64,000 nucleotides of DNA, taken from positions 253,001 through 317,000 of the forward strand of contig NC_090151.1 in the NCBI RefSeq assembly GCF_017916325.1, given 5' to 3'. This DNA is from Leishmania martiniquensis. Its lineage: Eukaryota; Euglenozoa; Kinetoplastea; Trypanosomatida; Trypanosomatidae. A model generated the notes under the pieces. It was not told where the DNA came from, searched no databases, and saw only the letters and a list, made by a program, of their open reading frames with translations. Positions within the stretch are counted from its first letter, which is position 1. Each line of letters starts with the position of its first letter. The translations under genes and the position numbers were made by a program. This document shows, one piece after another, positions 32,501 through 39,083 of the stretch.

Positions 32501-34471
32501 TGCGGCTGCCTCAGCGCCCGCACTCGCGAGCGTGGTCGGCGAGGAGTCCGGGTTCGCCAAGGTGATGTTCTGAGTTCGGAAGAAGAAGGCCAGCGAGTTT
32601 GGCTTGTGATACGAGGATACCCCGCCGCGCAGCTGAAACAGTTTGAGAGTAATGGACTCGCCCCGCTCTGTGTCGATGCGGTAGCTCGTGAGAGGGAGGT
32701 CGAAGCTCGCGCGCAGCCAGCAATACGACGGCGGCAGGCCGCCCCTGCCACCCGCGCAGCTGAGGTCGGCCACCGCGGTTTCATCAGCCTCAGCATCTGC
32801 AGCACTGATTCCGTACTCGCGCTCGATCGATTTGAATAGCTTTTCGTCTGCCTCGATTGCCTTCGCGGTGTCGCTCAGGGCAGCTGTGGCACTTGCGCAA
32901 GAGGCATCGCCGCGCCCACTCAGCCAGCTAAACCAGCCGCGCTTCGGGTGCTGCTCTTGCTGCAGCAACTGCTGCTGCATGCCTATCTGATGCTGCTTCG
33001 CCATCTCCTCAGCCTTTCGTATATCGTTGTCCTTCCGCTTCAGCTGAATCTCTTGCGCGATCTGCGCGTACACGCACTTGCGCCCCGCCTTCATGTCCTC
33101 CGTAGTCATGAGTCGCGTCACGAAGCGATAGGCCTTCTTCTTCTCCGGCGTCATTTCGATCTGCCGCACAACATCACGGTAGAGTGCTTGATAGTCCGGC
33201 TTGCAAACCTGCGAAACCTGCATGAGCAGTTGCTTCCGCTTCGGCTGCGCGAGTATGGTGCGTACTGTGCGAAGGGTGTACCGCCACCACTCACGCGCGT
33301 GCCCCAGCACCGGCACGCGTGGCCGAGACTTCCGCAGCTCCGACGCCTCTGCCTGGCTGGTGAAGCGCATCGAGGTCTCGAGTAGCGTTGTGTACTGTGA
33401 GCGGGTGAGGTTGGCCATCACGTACTGCAGCTTCACGGACACATCCGCAAAGGGTGTATCGAGCAGCTGACGCACACACAACTTGAAGACCACCTTCGCG
33501 TCCACGCTACCCGACACGGGACCCAGGATGGTGGACAAGGCGACGTTGCCGTCCCGCACGCGCTGCCGCATGCGATGATACCACTGCTGCCAGTCGCTGA
33601 TCTGAGAGAGCCACGTACGGCCTAGTGCGGTGTTTGCCCGTATGCGGGCCGCGTCATCGCAGTAGAGCTGTAAGTCGTTGAACACCAGCCGCTTCCACAT
33701 GCGCTGCAACCCGCATGGATCGGTAAACATCGGCTGCCCAGTGGACTCATTCATCGTCAGCAACTGCACCCCACCGAGCACTGCGCCGAGCACCGTCTCG
33801 GTGTCCTCGTCCTCGTAGCGGATGTGCACCGTGCCCACCTTCACGATCACATTATTCACCACCAGCTCGCCAAGTCGCGAAAAGAAGCCACCGCCTCCCT
33901 TCGCCGCGGCCCCGTCACCGCCGGAAGTGGGCAGCGGTGCCCCTTGCTGCTGCTCCATCTGCTCACGCTGGCGCTTGCGCTCCGCCTCGAAGGCGTCGAG
34001 CTCCTTCGCCTTTGCCGCAGCCAGGGCCGCCCACTTCTCGGCCTTCGCGCTGCGCTTACAGCTGCCGCTGCTGCTGCCCACCATCGCTGCGCCATTGCCG
34101 TCGCTGCTACCGGCATGCGCACCCTTTAGAGTCACCAGCACCTCCCCCACCTCCAGCACAACAGGTTCGGAGCGAAGGTGTTTGATGGGAATCGAGAGAG
34201 AGACATTTTTGCAGATGCCACGGTATGTCTTGATGGGCAAGAAAGCCTTCTTTGCTGTCGACCTCGGCACCTCGGCGTCTTCGCCAGTGCAGTCGTCGCT
34301 CTCCTCAGCGGCAGCGCCCAGTAGCGCGTCGAGGGCCTCGGGGCGGAGAACGAGGTCGCTCAGCGCCGCCTTTCCACTCCATATGTTGACCTTCAGCTGA
34401 TCCTCGTTGACGTTCTCCACGTATTTAGACAAGTACGGCACCAGCAGTGCCGCAATGTACTTCTCCAGCAT
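17540..34471 (-). CDS. VPS13: VPS13-family bridge-like lipid transfer protein, 5643 residues, with zinc-ribbon insert and C-terminal DysF modules
   Basis: A single uninterrupted frame. The start at 34471 gives MLEKYIAALLVPYLSKYVEN, the classical chorein N-terminus, followed by WSGKAALSDLVLRPEAL; the open frame to 34561 lies upstream of the predicted splice site. VPS13 proteins form long hydrophobic grooves that carry lipids between membranes at organelle contact sites. The length is far above yeast Vps13 (about 3100) and human VPS13D (about 4400). Repeating beta-groove segments fill the middle, interrupted by Ser/Ala-rich inserts. A CxxC-x17-CxxC motif occurs at Cys3597, 3600, 3618 and 3621. 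The adaptor-binding (VAB/SHR-BD) region at about 3960-4600 shows the repeated Asn motif (LLNHSPIPLTL, LVNRTNLPLY, LLNRTGYAIDV). ATG2_C-like amphipathic helices lie at about 4940-5110. Two dysferlin-like modules follow at about 5134-5235 and 5553-5633. It is expected to be a cytosolic, contact-site protein. Confidence 0.9.
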   Translation of the reverse strand: MLEKYIAALLVPYLSKYVENVNEDQLKVNIWSGKAALSDLVLRPEALDALLGAAAEESDDCTGEDAEVPRSTAKKAFLPIKTYRGICKNVSLSIPIKHLRSEPVVLEVGEVLVTLKGAHAGSSDGNGAAMVGSSSGSCKRSAKAEKWAALAAAKAKELDAFEAERKRQREQMEQQQGAPLPTSGGDGAAAKGGGGFFSRLGELVVNNVIVKVGTVHIRYEDEDTETVLGAVLGGVQLLTMNESTGQPMFTDPCGLQRMWKRLVFNDLQLYCDDAARIRANTALGRTWLSQISDWQQWYHRMRQRVRDGNVALSTILGPVSGSVDAKVVFKLCVRQLLDTPFADVSVKLQYVMANLTRSQYTTLLETSMRFTSQAEASELRKSRPRVPVLGHAREWWRYTLRTVRTILAQPKRKQLLMQVSQVCKPDYQALYRDVVRQIEMTPEKKKAYRFVTRLMTTEDMKAGRKCVYAQIAQEIQLKRKDNDIRKAEEMAKQHQIGMQQQLLQQEQHPKRGWFSWLSGRGDASCASATAALSDTAKAIEADEKLFKSIEREYGISAADAEADETAVADLSCAGGRGGLPPSYCWLRASFDLPLTSYRIDTERGESITLKLFQLRGGVSSYHKPNSLAFFFRTQNITLANPDSSPTTLASAGAEAAARSSSCASLVPYLIEGVQVDRCASKLSPNGVRVSMRPLTDVDSGKPLSPDAPAMCDVLDLNDKAALLPSSRPALPPGTRESSSSGSGSSCCEEGKQNTRLDYATPLFSITGFLNPVEQPLLDTAVDVAIKVKLLPLRIVADPRTIEKLVRFFSPPVGLDLSGFAESTKQAASAVGSAATHEVRSSMAKAKGLYVTVDASAPVLILPKSLSADAQGPALCLSLGRVRFKARPLSETEKRRRLMTATAIPSTKSCASSTALTRGGASNESCSSPCCAAAEEALCYYPHKANFSKFYLELTTVEQAMRRPQSGFLVMPEVSIAADVLQRIDDCNRSREAVVLRLKVPSLRVACSVHQMYLVTTMVDAWRSSLRPPVAGSIRTGSLGGDTSGGGPGGMDLAGPSWRNRELLRHSSATSECAAVHRGHANASAEEHCGVDAVGNGSPILGHCAAAAARTLSPPPARAELLSGSVEKDVSAHASQGSSDPSVMRLELLVERLGLDVHEDDPCSLAVVQPPAFQVECASAELILAVRTYNRKVVLWLNRPHIVSARDIDYPIFSGGGVRVDLLSEGDAPTAVAVNLNAALNVCVGTPCVELLETVMDMVNLALSAMDSSSDDTDDGVNAKSTATIADRSADGKHAYLEPATTTASVAVHEEARTRGAAAPSHRRSAASRFHDLVYQINLVRQQCLMPDRHVADVFVRIPGPITLTLLNRAPGEDRDAPFVSVSMRGVEMRLTKRAVTMDLSGHVGEVSAGVLASFGLADANRTLLAYCRTPSAETGAAGRAARPVTPSSALPHFSEGVSAPTATRGKAAAAYADGSRSTKQLDTGAHPQTAHISFSFRKGRPVMPLFAEVGEKRSLANAEELRYSSAVELEVGASTVTFDMHTVMVFKTYFTAGLFSRISGLASRPLYNGRTLPPAREGPRLLMSMRVLVRDTLVVLPVDPRAGSGGAAAGTAITHRFCASLGSLTLQNSLCAADGLESMSVSVSEVGMWREAMPTSPSPSSASCRSSGLPDVPLSVGRCFPLLPVQTCLEIAVRTALDPESKDPPRIDIFSADVLLELRETDLVQLVTLLRQNLTHTDPADVADYTLETALVHRTVRGKDSEPGATPLQRSRSTLQGDSGGALQGGASLVGTLAEAATAGGQTDGEAVRNSSVDLLMFLRLGRISMLLSDTPAETADKAMTAASSCFQLDSTGVSISVALPSNSLGVQWKSLELNDVRGSNSSTLVLCEAGSLQLASSLTTHSMLARDFGVRRTALRTTDACGERLAGSVGCSGRKDNRGQNGSAAGALPTSTGAAALDLSNSEGDSSTDTQLLTMSVLSVDFTLRRFAVSGQWLALSDLVCNEAVCSAWTAAQTGLMDANRASSAKTCAGGESGGDEEGKSNGTVATGSGRGMRVIVATPSVVIPFLNSRCETLIEANIGALLADVVQLPAVKQVAVKVRELSVVDARSGEKILFKHSASRGACPAGPALAPAPVPQRDWGEGWEDSNLPSSLLIGCSGGAAAAESNSASPSSAAAGASSSTAPIEPDQAEMLHFTFRSDPVTSINTMQLGIGELHALVSMPIIQGLVDYFTSPAEPVAKIASLGVMREQRARMAAAAQQLANSSILVLQVMWRQPCIILAGDAMRLQRRSGNLEMRLGVMRAAVRMDSSAAALSVQVKLQEYSIPSLLKRSALRITYEASRGSEEIELHMEQTTALFHPAEVERLVRLAQRNVLMPRDVNYYGRYERAVALQNGSPDAPSAAPTRADERQQLSAGRATAPRNEGKEPAIVDSPASAPSRTVHVHIDGLLVAIHDTAGVNTHTLTLAALDTTVSPDGSVALTVTSLTMLDKFTGRCMLQSESVPFPSGIGAGSPTARAAASTAAPAVSGSENTGSETNLKGGPATALANAAVRVAFNPAHHTSDVQLCAVLVTVIPRSIGTLVNTLLSVHIPSPDESDTPDSSTAQLFSANAAASTSAHGGMKVANGTAAAVADISVTPFAFTATLAQCRVRFCQGDREVAVLHVEHLACGSTSYPDGSNELTVTLGSLFMVDSISVNTNYRTFVHPYEDTEGGDERETGANRAEEAGPAMRRELAPVDALVTYEVKSVPPSTALTAKSDGSSAAASAASAVPAYTRHMKCRVGSLSFILVPDVVRSVASIVSEAQAHVSDGNRDKAFNYVSDRAAESMRRRNEAQQLMEVDVVVSRPQLLLIDKPTATTGALLSPGSLTVKSRLVLPSDPTDGRKAAATATSPAPPHTGPEARLAAMAREVFAVQVRKMGMLLQKVNCFRKECSIFVQLERALPMPIDSFTTATAATAAGAAKPVKEEAAKGSDGDGDAVQQLSVLTVDVPALSMAFTHEQTDFAMTVIGALLNGTDTDRPVVTTSGQSAESAGRQRLGDESAAGSTVPPLSDTSPRTGHSGRGSPAHAVSGAGADRRRGNATALTHSPAMARSQSVEAPRFYIPAEGAPITSFILTAHVGLLQADVADLYRLRVEEARVRSADISTTGKLTDIHVSSMQVQHVGAEVEVPMTMGSGVVSSPSFSTVARSGAYRTSRVQDLVDLLIVTKLHVLYEQPQPIIDADAGSSIVENSINVSAEVFNVAISPTILFDTRELLYLPFCYKVLRVPIDPIPILSLTEETTVLQENAVLDNKHVLLTASRTRCCYVLDLNRHRLVLTGPPSGQIILCEGCELTITNGTVHIPGMYTIGSYVSFAPSTALFTTDSVQIEKEFLNLPNKAFYGPLLPRPTGTPREGVARRESSGSPQSPVSTRVSSSAAPAQISPKDTLMAAAPPRMPQSTAVELRDRTVRLLASFSCDAMEVQMLSEEVVDLSIALCMQCRAKLAQDNENEKPARRTVSVQLLNVRSGENEEHILLPTDMVMHVSGVESVSVSLVLDSLEFSTRATLLRSLVELGKDFGAAFIEETTVSRVTPRIEYETQSLDPLVPVLEPGECEHCGQRDAYLALAANQPGILCYKCCTGHEHVPAMNFWVEVPLIDGVVVGSKSDMAHIFLRNVLLSVDPSMDLKLTLRMSLYSFSNTAAVWEPVVEQFDANITGSVKTHNYKVFTDRLDYVLSPQNIRLLSGMAADYGAATALQKHLRKQFRRQKQLRTQQTAPNQGVPMYVDTATLEEEVWLREGGDGEEFGSADLSSAAELRPFRPLGAAAELSGEFSVTPAGLLNSSIFDVLSPMNLRRQSAATGCVLPADGALTQSPKRGYAQVHVTNNCNVKLLVDDRSIAPCGGTLRFVARSSSLTVRRDAKPDEPQYEGYLTSISNPPLYVQTEDMVLETRVVLDQEEGARHLRRTVTIIVYPLHGSRTIICLENRLSCPLVSAPNSPPVRPGKRSYVAPTTNLNTPIFLQPVNTPDRVEYEAGKPVAEAPSGSSSTDPIRLPTLQEVLCGAPRVLSCRAKTAATNFMTVVVYVRQEEMRGGVPTFVIVVESRFRLRNKLPYRLIVNVIPDADGSLAKGKTTSRPVQPLASTVLDVRQSADLGLKSYSLNQVVFMLEVRQRGRRTAPAGVSAAPTSSSPVGLQGEADEEEVFSTLTPFAVSREKPFVALRSQHRRQLVIRASLVTNNCSVMFSTPYVLLNHSPIPLTLRECTRSGENRLYEVEPNYSVLGAEMSASIAACPMDIRKSEDFFVNLYHEEYRGTCVPLHAQQRGVVVMQSSIAPASRKKSSPALTCSGGGGKKRGSVPSAHAPSPKVFHLAYSSQVDPSGSLLVIITPRWVLVNRTNLPLYAAPSTYSGITAKEAAAAAATAVMAAAHKERTEVGGSGGLPEVGTSMQQQREVDAMTHALQEMVTEGSIVFLSDARTEVLALPPQSATPLLETPFCGPEIGYNLHILQSPLAPLYGTPIGIESIHSELIVAYNPPPGSDDRAAGVKVRGDGNMGRSRTPLPQRDRFLEVSITARDSYTYVVVELPEHAPYLLLNRTGYAIDVRDTAAKSKGRLMARVAPGCGTELLLDSTVTTLIQLELFSSDGSRQLHKACFDVGRPMTRQEVNTAATSAAGVLYTLGFGGQGQQIIEITPATAALPIAYTSVAAPPIPINMLLNMAVATLSVVMPNKDVLFCAVTDVRFSWDRQQDRERTMFSIENFQVDNQTEVSPRYDSCLLSLRMSKAVAAASGYLERILLPAKGLICVEEVRLDVVPLALRVSDTLLVAIAAFLRAVRSSEDAPHAPVTNESILVVSRSTVALQEAAAAAYERCPTLVALFEKAPVQMDLWASRLTLERFIVNPIVVRVWLTRDVEEHDFFRENINSKDAALLSMMVSSCEDVTVAAPGIVTAKQTSRLGIFAEWVGKTYTEGLVAQLKGLLLQYASSLPMIGAPLKLASGFGNGAVRLFREPIEGLSTSPSAFATGLARGSAGFAQEFAGGGLGAVSNITGSWSRLLSMGGGVSERERRKQNVLTGLASGIKGIVQRPMEGAAESGAAGLLKGTAQGLVGVLANPVSGLLSDMSRATGTLAKLVTDTYVPQTRRLRPIRDFHANGGVASWRSVAVVYQYQRIQVSTGTWSGDHLISSVDGPEWYPSQREGATYGKNKVPIPQDRWTLDRFKTNFEGWTYSTKYYGIYTDRMTREVRMRRMRWTALIRPLPHSRIAFYLRVCPGMETQQRRTASSIFAGTMTITQESAIAFTTPGVLQATTAEQSAAGKRRVFGLRSFSHKRGSSGSKIGAGGPGERSSAKSRRTRSGEFFADDEYAEKTQTIHERLRSWTATGRNVGVKASTLRSHSAMLEDNDAELPDMGLLSAGVSGFPARDGDGDGDALLSSRVMSAADRNTSALLPPNAPRHAQRTKRGNHSRSNSELDAVSLPAMPDSNQEPTEDGNKRYRSRSLSKRGKKAEAVDAASADESARAMVPDSTRVVRSASGKRLPVDTVGAVAPVPGASPVPLPRTASNASTPTPNTIVEVYEYEKKVSLLGWGKRYLPSSFPAWQDAHGHEVPSRKEIHAPAGWVWTTEWTVIGGDEDGWTMVSQGERNLRRRMWQRRLAKKTVPPPPHT

Positions 34472-34520
34472 GGCGGGCTGACAGTCCAGACGGCGAGGAA
34501 GGAGGCCAGCCCCTACAGCC

Positions 34521-34562
34521 CTTACACACGCACGCACGCAGAGAGGGAAGGAGGGAGCCACA
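34521..34562 (-). promoter_or_regulatory. Predicted trans-splice acceptor for the VPS13-like gene
   Basis: A clear pyrimidine tract on the minus strand (34562-34540) is followed by the first AG at 34522-34521. It leaves a leader of about 50 nt before the ATG at 34471 and removes the upstream in-frame extension. Confidence 0.5.
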
Positions 34563-34719
34563 GAAACAAAAAAGGGAAAGACGGCTTCGGGTGCCGGGGT
34601 ACTCCCCCTGAGGGACGGAGAATCACCCCTTCAGAAACAGCGCGCTATACAGCTACGCTAATAAGGGTGGGGGTGTGACTGTGCACGGCTGGAGGTATGA
34701 ACCACTGCACGTGTGTATC

Positions 34720-34730
34720 GGGGGGGGGGG
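34720..34730. repeat. G11 homopolymer
   Basis: Eleven consecutive G on the plus strand in the chitinase-VPS13 spacer. It corresponds to a C run on the transcript and is a likely site of length variation or sequencing error. Confidence 0.8.
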
Positions 34731-34965
34731 CGGTTGCGCAACGGAATGGAATCGACGGAGACCGCGCTGATGGCAATAAGGTGAGCAGCAAGAGGAGGAA
34801 GAGGGAGGGGAGGGGGGAGGGCTCAAAGCGCCGGGAATGGGGATGGGGAAGAGAGTGAGTCTGCAGCGCGGCGGCACCACTCGCGATACTGCCAAACGCC
34901 AACAGCAAACACAATTTCACAAGCAAATCGGCAAAGGAGAGACAACTGAAATCGCAGCTCGTCAG

Positions 34966-34988
34966 CCACACACACACACACACACACG
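34966..34988. repeat. CA dinucleotide microsatellite
   Basis: Uninterrupted CA repeat of about eleven units in the spacer upstream of the VPS13-like gene. It is one of many CA/TG tracts in the window and the longest perfect one I saw. Confidence 0.8.
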
Positions 34989-37712
34989 CAGAGAGAGAGC
35001 GACGGAAACGCTGAGTGGAAAGAACCGAGAAGGTTGGAGGCGAAGGGAGAAGAGAGGACAGCTATGGCCAGACGGCGAGGCTAGACCGGTGTGGAGGAGA
35101 CGGAGAGCGAAAGAGGGAGGGAGGGGACTTGTGTCACCCGAGCTTCCAGCGTAGCAGCGACAAGAGACAACCAACGGCAATGATAAAGAGAGAGGGGGGA
35201 GAGGGGAAGGAAGCCAACACGGCAAAGAGACACGGAGAGAGGGAAAGGCCGAACACACACACACACAGACAGACACAGGCGCTTTGGAAAAAAAAATGGA
35301 GGAGCCCCAAGACGAATGAGCAACACAACACACCAAGAGGGGGATCGCTAGGGGAGAATTCGAGGGCGTTCGCGTACAGAGCAGAGCGGAAAAAAAAGAG
35401 GTAAGAGAGCGCAAAGAGGCGAGACGAAATCGTCCTTGACGGTCACGTCGTGGGGAGGAGGGGAAGGTGAGAAAGCCCAGCGATGAGATGTGCGCACACA
35501 CCAAGACAGCACCAGGCGCGGCGTCCACTCAGAGAGAGAGAGAGAGCGGTCTCGTCCCAACACGCTTCAACCTTCTTTTTATTTTATTTTACTTTCGTCG
35601 TACGCTTTTTTCTGTCGTTCTGGTGCGAATGTGTGTATATGCGGCTCTCTATCGTGTAGGGCTGTGGCGAATGTGAAATTATTTCGGCCGCGTATTTTCC
35701 TCTCGAGAAGGTGCAAGCACGCGCACACAAGAAGAGGGGAATGGGGGGCAAACTGGTCGGCACGAAAGATATATAAATATAAATGTGTGTGTGTGTGTGT
35801 GACGTAGCGAAGGGCACAATCCAGCGAGGAGCAGCTTACATGCACACATACACGCAGAGAATTTAACACACCTGCCCGTCTCTATCACTCTGTCACTCAC
35901 TCTCTCTCTGTGCTGTCGCTGCCTTCCACTTCGACAAGCAGAAGAACCGCCAATCAACAATGGCTTCGCCCTCGATGTACACATGCACACACTGCGTAGG
36001 TGAGAGAGGGAAGGGAGGGGAGAGAGCGACGTGTAGAGGGTCCCTTTAATCGCTACTGCTCTGCACAGGGCACGCGTACGTACCCCACTCGTGATGTGGG
36101 CCTAAAGTGCGAGGAGGAGGAGGAAAGGGGGGGCGCGGTTCTCGCGTAGAGCTCCTCGAAAGGAGAGGGCCTCTCCGTGAGTGGACAGACACGAATGCTT
36201 GCGTTCCCACTGAGCCCGCCGTTCCGTTCGCAGGGCGGAGGAAGAGACGCGAGCTGCTCGTGCCCGTAATCCGGGGGTCTCGTCGCCGTTTCCTCTCTTC
36301 CTTCAGAATGACGATATGAGTGCCTGCGTGAGTCGGTGTCGCTGCACAGAGCTCACAACAGTTTTTTTTCGTGCGTGTGTGTGTGTGTGTTCTTAAAGCC
36401 TCTCCGGCCGCCTTTGCTGTTTGGGCCCGTGGTGTACGCGGGTGTTCACGTCTCAGCGCTTATGTGATAGGGAATGAGAGAAAGGGCGACTCGAGGTGGG
36501 AAAAAGGGGGGGGTCGGCTTGCGACGGTGATGCTGACGGCCCTTGGCGGCTGGCGGTGGCTCACGTTGGCACGTAAGCGCGCGACAGAAGCAGAGAGGCC
36601 CGACGCCGGAGAGGAAACGGCGGAGAGAGAGAGACGCTAGAAAATGGAGCGAGCGAAGAATTGCTTACCGGTACGAACACAGCTGGAGTGCGGCTCCCCT
36701 TCCTCCCGCCACTGCCTAACCCTTCTTTGGGCGCCCTCCTTTTCAGCCTCCTCTTTCTGCTCGCTGCTCCGCGATCTCCCAATGTCGCCTCCGCGCGAGC
36801 ACGTGATGGGCCACCCGAGTCTTTCCCCACCCGTACGCGCACGCAAACGGGAGACGATACGAGCACCGACACACAGCAGTAGTGCTGAGCACAGGTGCAC
36901 CAGCTCCGGCTTCGGCAACGGATCTCAAGCACGCACACGAACACAAGTGGGAAACTACAGAGAAGAGCGCAAGGGAAAAGGGGGAGGGGGAGGTGTAGCT
37001 GCGGGGAGTGTGATATCCAAAGGTGAGAAGGAGGATGGGGGTGGACGTGCGAGACGATGGAGTGGGGTGGCGGAGAAAACGGGCCGTGCCAGTTCGTGCT
37101 CTACACCAGCACACAGAGAGAAGACATCCGAAAAGGCGGGGTGAGTGGTGTGGCCCTGCGGCGAAAGAGGGACAGTGCACCGTTTGGAGGTCCGGTGGGA
37201 AGGCTAGGGGTAAAACAGAAGAGCTTTATGCGCGAGCGTGTCCCATGTACGTATGCATGTACATGTGTAAACCGTTGAGGTGAGGAAAAGGGGGGAATAA
37301 AGATGGACGAATGCGCTATGGGGCGTCGCTTTCGTAACGCACAGCAACCGCAGCAGTAGAAGCGACTGGCAGGCAGCCAGAAAGGACGAGACGCGCGCCT
37401 CTGGGTTAGACACCAGAAATGCAAAAGCGCATCGGCGGCTGAACAAGAGAGAGGGATGCGCCAATCGCCTCCCTCTCAACTCGGCCCTCCATCGTGTCGC
37501 TTAGTTGAGACAGCGCGTGGCGTGCTGTCCACGCCGCGTATCCTTCCCCCTTCTCTGGCTATACGTTCTTGGGACCGTCACTGATGTGCGTGTGCGCGCG
37601 TGAGAGTGTGAGAAGCTACTGTGACAGTGAATGAAACGAAGAAAAATGGCGAGGAGAACACTGTGTGCAAGCGCTGTAGGATGCGGAACAGGGGGTGCTG
37701 CCCTGGTGATGG

Positions 37713-39083
37713 TCATAGATCGTCGTCTTCGGTGGCCTTCCGCGAGGGATGCTGCGCCTCCAGCTGAGAAGGGTGTATCTCGTCTGTACGTACGCCGCCA
37801 TTGCGGCCATGACCGCCATCGGTCAGCAATCCCCAATCCGCCAGCTGCTCGTGCACTGCAGTCATCAGTGACATCGGCGAAGTCCCGGGAGGGACATCCT
37901 GGCCCAGCTCCCAGATCATTACCCCAGACAAGCTAGCAGCGCGGGCCAGCTGCATTTTGCGCTTGACATCGTCGTAGCCAGTGAAGCTGTACCCGTCGTA
38001 CTCGCTCAACGCTCGCAGCTCCGCTCCCCCCTCGGCCCAGGTCGGGTGCTCCCTCCTAGCCCACTGTTGGATCAAGTGCCAGAGGTGGCCGTACGTCTCC
38101 GGCGGCAGTCGCTTGTTCACTCGATGACGGCCGTAAAAGGGTATTCCAAGGGTGAGCTTGCGGCGGTGGTCCTGCTCTGCGCGAGACCGCTGGCGCGGCT
38201 TTCCCCGACGCCTGTTGTACGCGGCCTCGCTAAAGAGCCCGATCACCTCTTCCCTGAGCACCGCGGCAGCGTATTCGACGGAGCTATGGGGCGCACTTCC
38301 GTCAACGTGGTCGTACGCCATCCAGTGAATGTAATCGAGCGACTGGAGCACATCAGCGGACTGCAGTACGGCTGGGATAGACGCGTGAGGGTGGAGAGCC
38401 ATGGACAAGGTGGTGCGCCGCACTTGGGTGCGGAAGCGCTGCCCACTCAGCGCTCTGACTGAGTCGTCTCCTCCCTCAACGGTCGCATAGCCGAGGGCAG
38501 ATCGGAGCTCTAGCAGGAAACGGCCAAAATTCAACCACTCAGTCATTGTCTGAGGGTACTCCCAGTTGAAGTCGATGCCGTCAAGCTTTCTCTCCAGCAG
38601 CACTGCGTTCACCTCCTCGATGAATGCCAGCCGCCGCGCCATGTCCCCGACGAGGTCTGCAAACCCGTCACTACGGTCGCCACCACCAATGCAGAGCATC
38701 AGCTTTGCACCGTGCACGTCTGCCAGCTGGCGGATGCTGGCCCATTCGTCGCCAGACGGCAGGCGATCGTCTACGTGGGTAAGACGCAACGTTGTGGGGT
38801 CGACCTCGGCGCTGAAGAAGATGAGATGGGTGAGCCCTGATCTGAAGAAGACCTCATAGTTAAACGAGGCCTGACGGTACTCGGGCAAATAACCAAAGAC
38901 GGTAAAAGGCGGTGGAGGGGAAGCCGCAGCAGTCAAGTTGTTGTGCCCACTGTTGGTAGCGGTAGCGCGCGCGACTGCAGGAGCAGCAGCCGCTACCCTC
39001 GTGCACAGTAGGTCACCCAGACAGCTGGGGTGGAGCACTGCCGCCAGGCAAGCCAGTAGCACCAGTGCGCTCCTCGGCAGCAT
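37713..39083 (-). CDS. Secreted glycoside hydrolase family 18 chitinase
   Basis: The 456-residue protein starts at the ATG at 39083 with a hydrophobic signal sequence (SALVLLACLAAVL). The longer frame opens with GTG at 39101. A GH18 barrel follows: strand 1 FTVFGYLPEY, strand 3 AKLMLCIGGG, the active-site strand DGIDFNWEYP with proton donor Glu175, the substrate Tyr strand IHWMAYDH, and the last-strand signature SGVMIWELGQD. GH18 enzymes cleave chitin by substrate-assisted catalysis. In Leishmania the secreted chitinase is known to help promastigotes pass the sand-fly peritrophic matrix, and size and gene context fit that enzyme. The third Asp of the DxxDxDxE motif is Asn173. No chitin-binding domain is visible; the C-terminus after about 430 is hydrophilic and probably disordered. 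Confidence 0.85.
   Translation of the reverse strand: MLPRSALVLLACLAAVLHPSCLGDLLCTRVAAAAPAVARATATNSGHNNLTAAASPPPPFTVFGYLPEYRQASFNYEVFFRSGLTHLIFFSAEVDPTTLRLTHVDDRLPSGDEWASIRQLADVHGAKLMLCIGGGDRSDGFADLVGDMARRLAFIEEVNAVLLERKLDGIDFNWEYPQTMTEWLNFGRFLLELRSALGYATVEGGDDSVRALSGQRFRTQVRRTTLSMALHPHASIPAVLQSADVLQSLDYIHWMAYDHVDGSAPHSSVEYAAAVLREEVIGLFSEAAYNRRRGKPRQRSRAEQDHRRKLTLGIPFYGRHRVNKRLPPETYGHLWHLIQQWARREHPTWAEGGAELRALSEYDGYSFTGYDDVKRKMQLARAASLSGVMIWELGQDVPPGTSPMSLMTAVHEQLADWGLLTDGGHGRNGGVRTDEIHPSQLEAQHPSRKATEDDDL

Larger units (their letters stand above)
34472..37712. other. Long intergenic region upstream of the VPS13-like gene
   Basis: About 3.2 kb, the longest spacer here. It carries the VPS13 leader, a G11 run at 34720-34730, a CA repeat at 34966-34988, long GA tracts (34780-35560), a TG run near 35784-35799 and a second TG run near 36378-36391. 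It ends in the 3' UTR of the chitinase gene. Short frames exist on both strands, but none has a recognisable domain. Confidence 0.55.

Noticed and set aside
34472..34561. N-terminal extension of the VPS13-like gene
   Set aside because: The chorein N-terminus begins at the ATG at 34471, and the predicted splice site at 34521 removes the upstream part.
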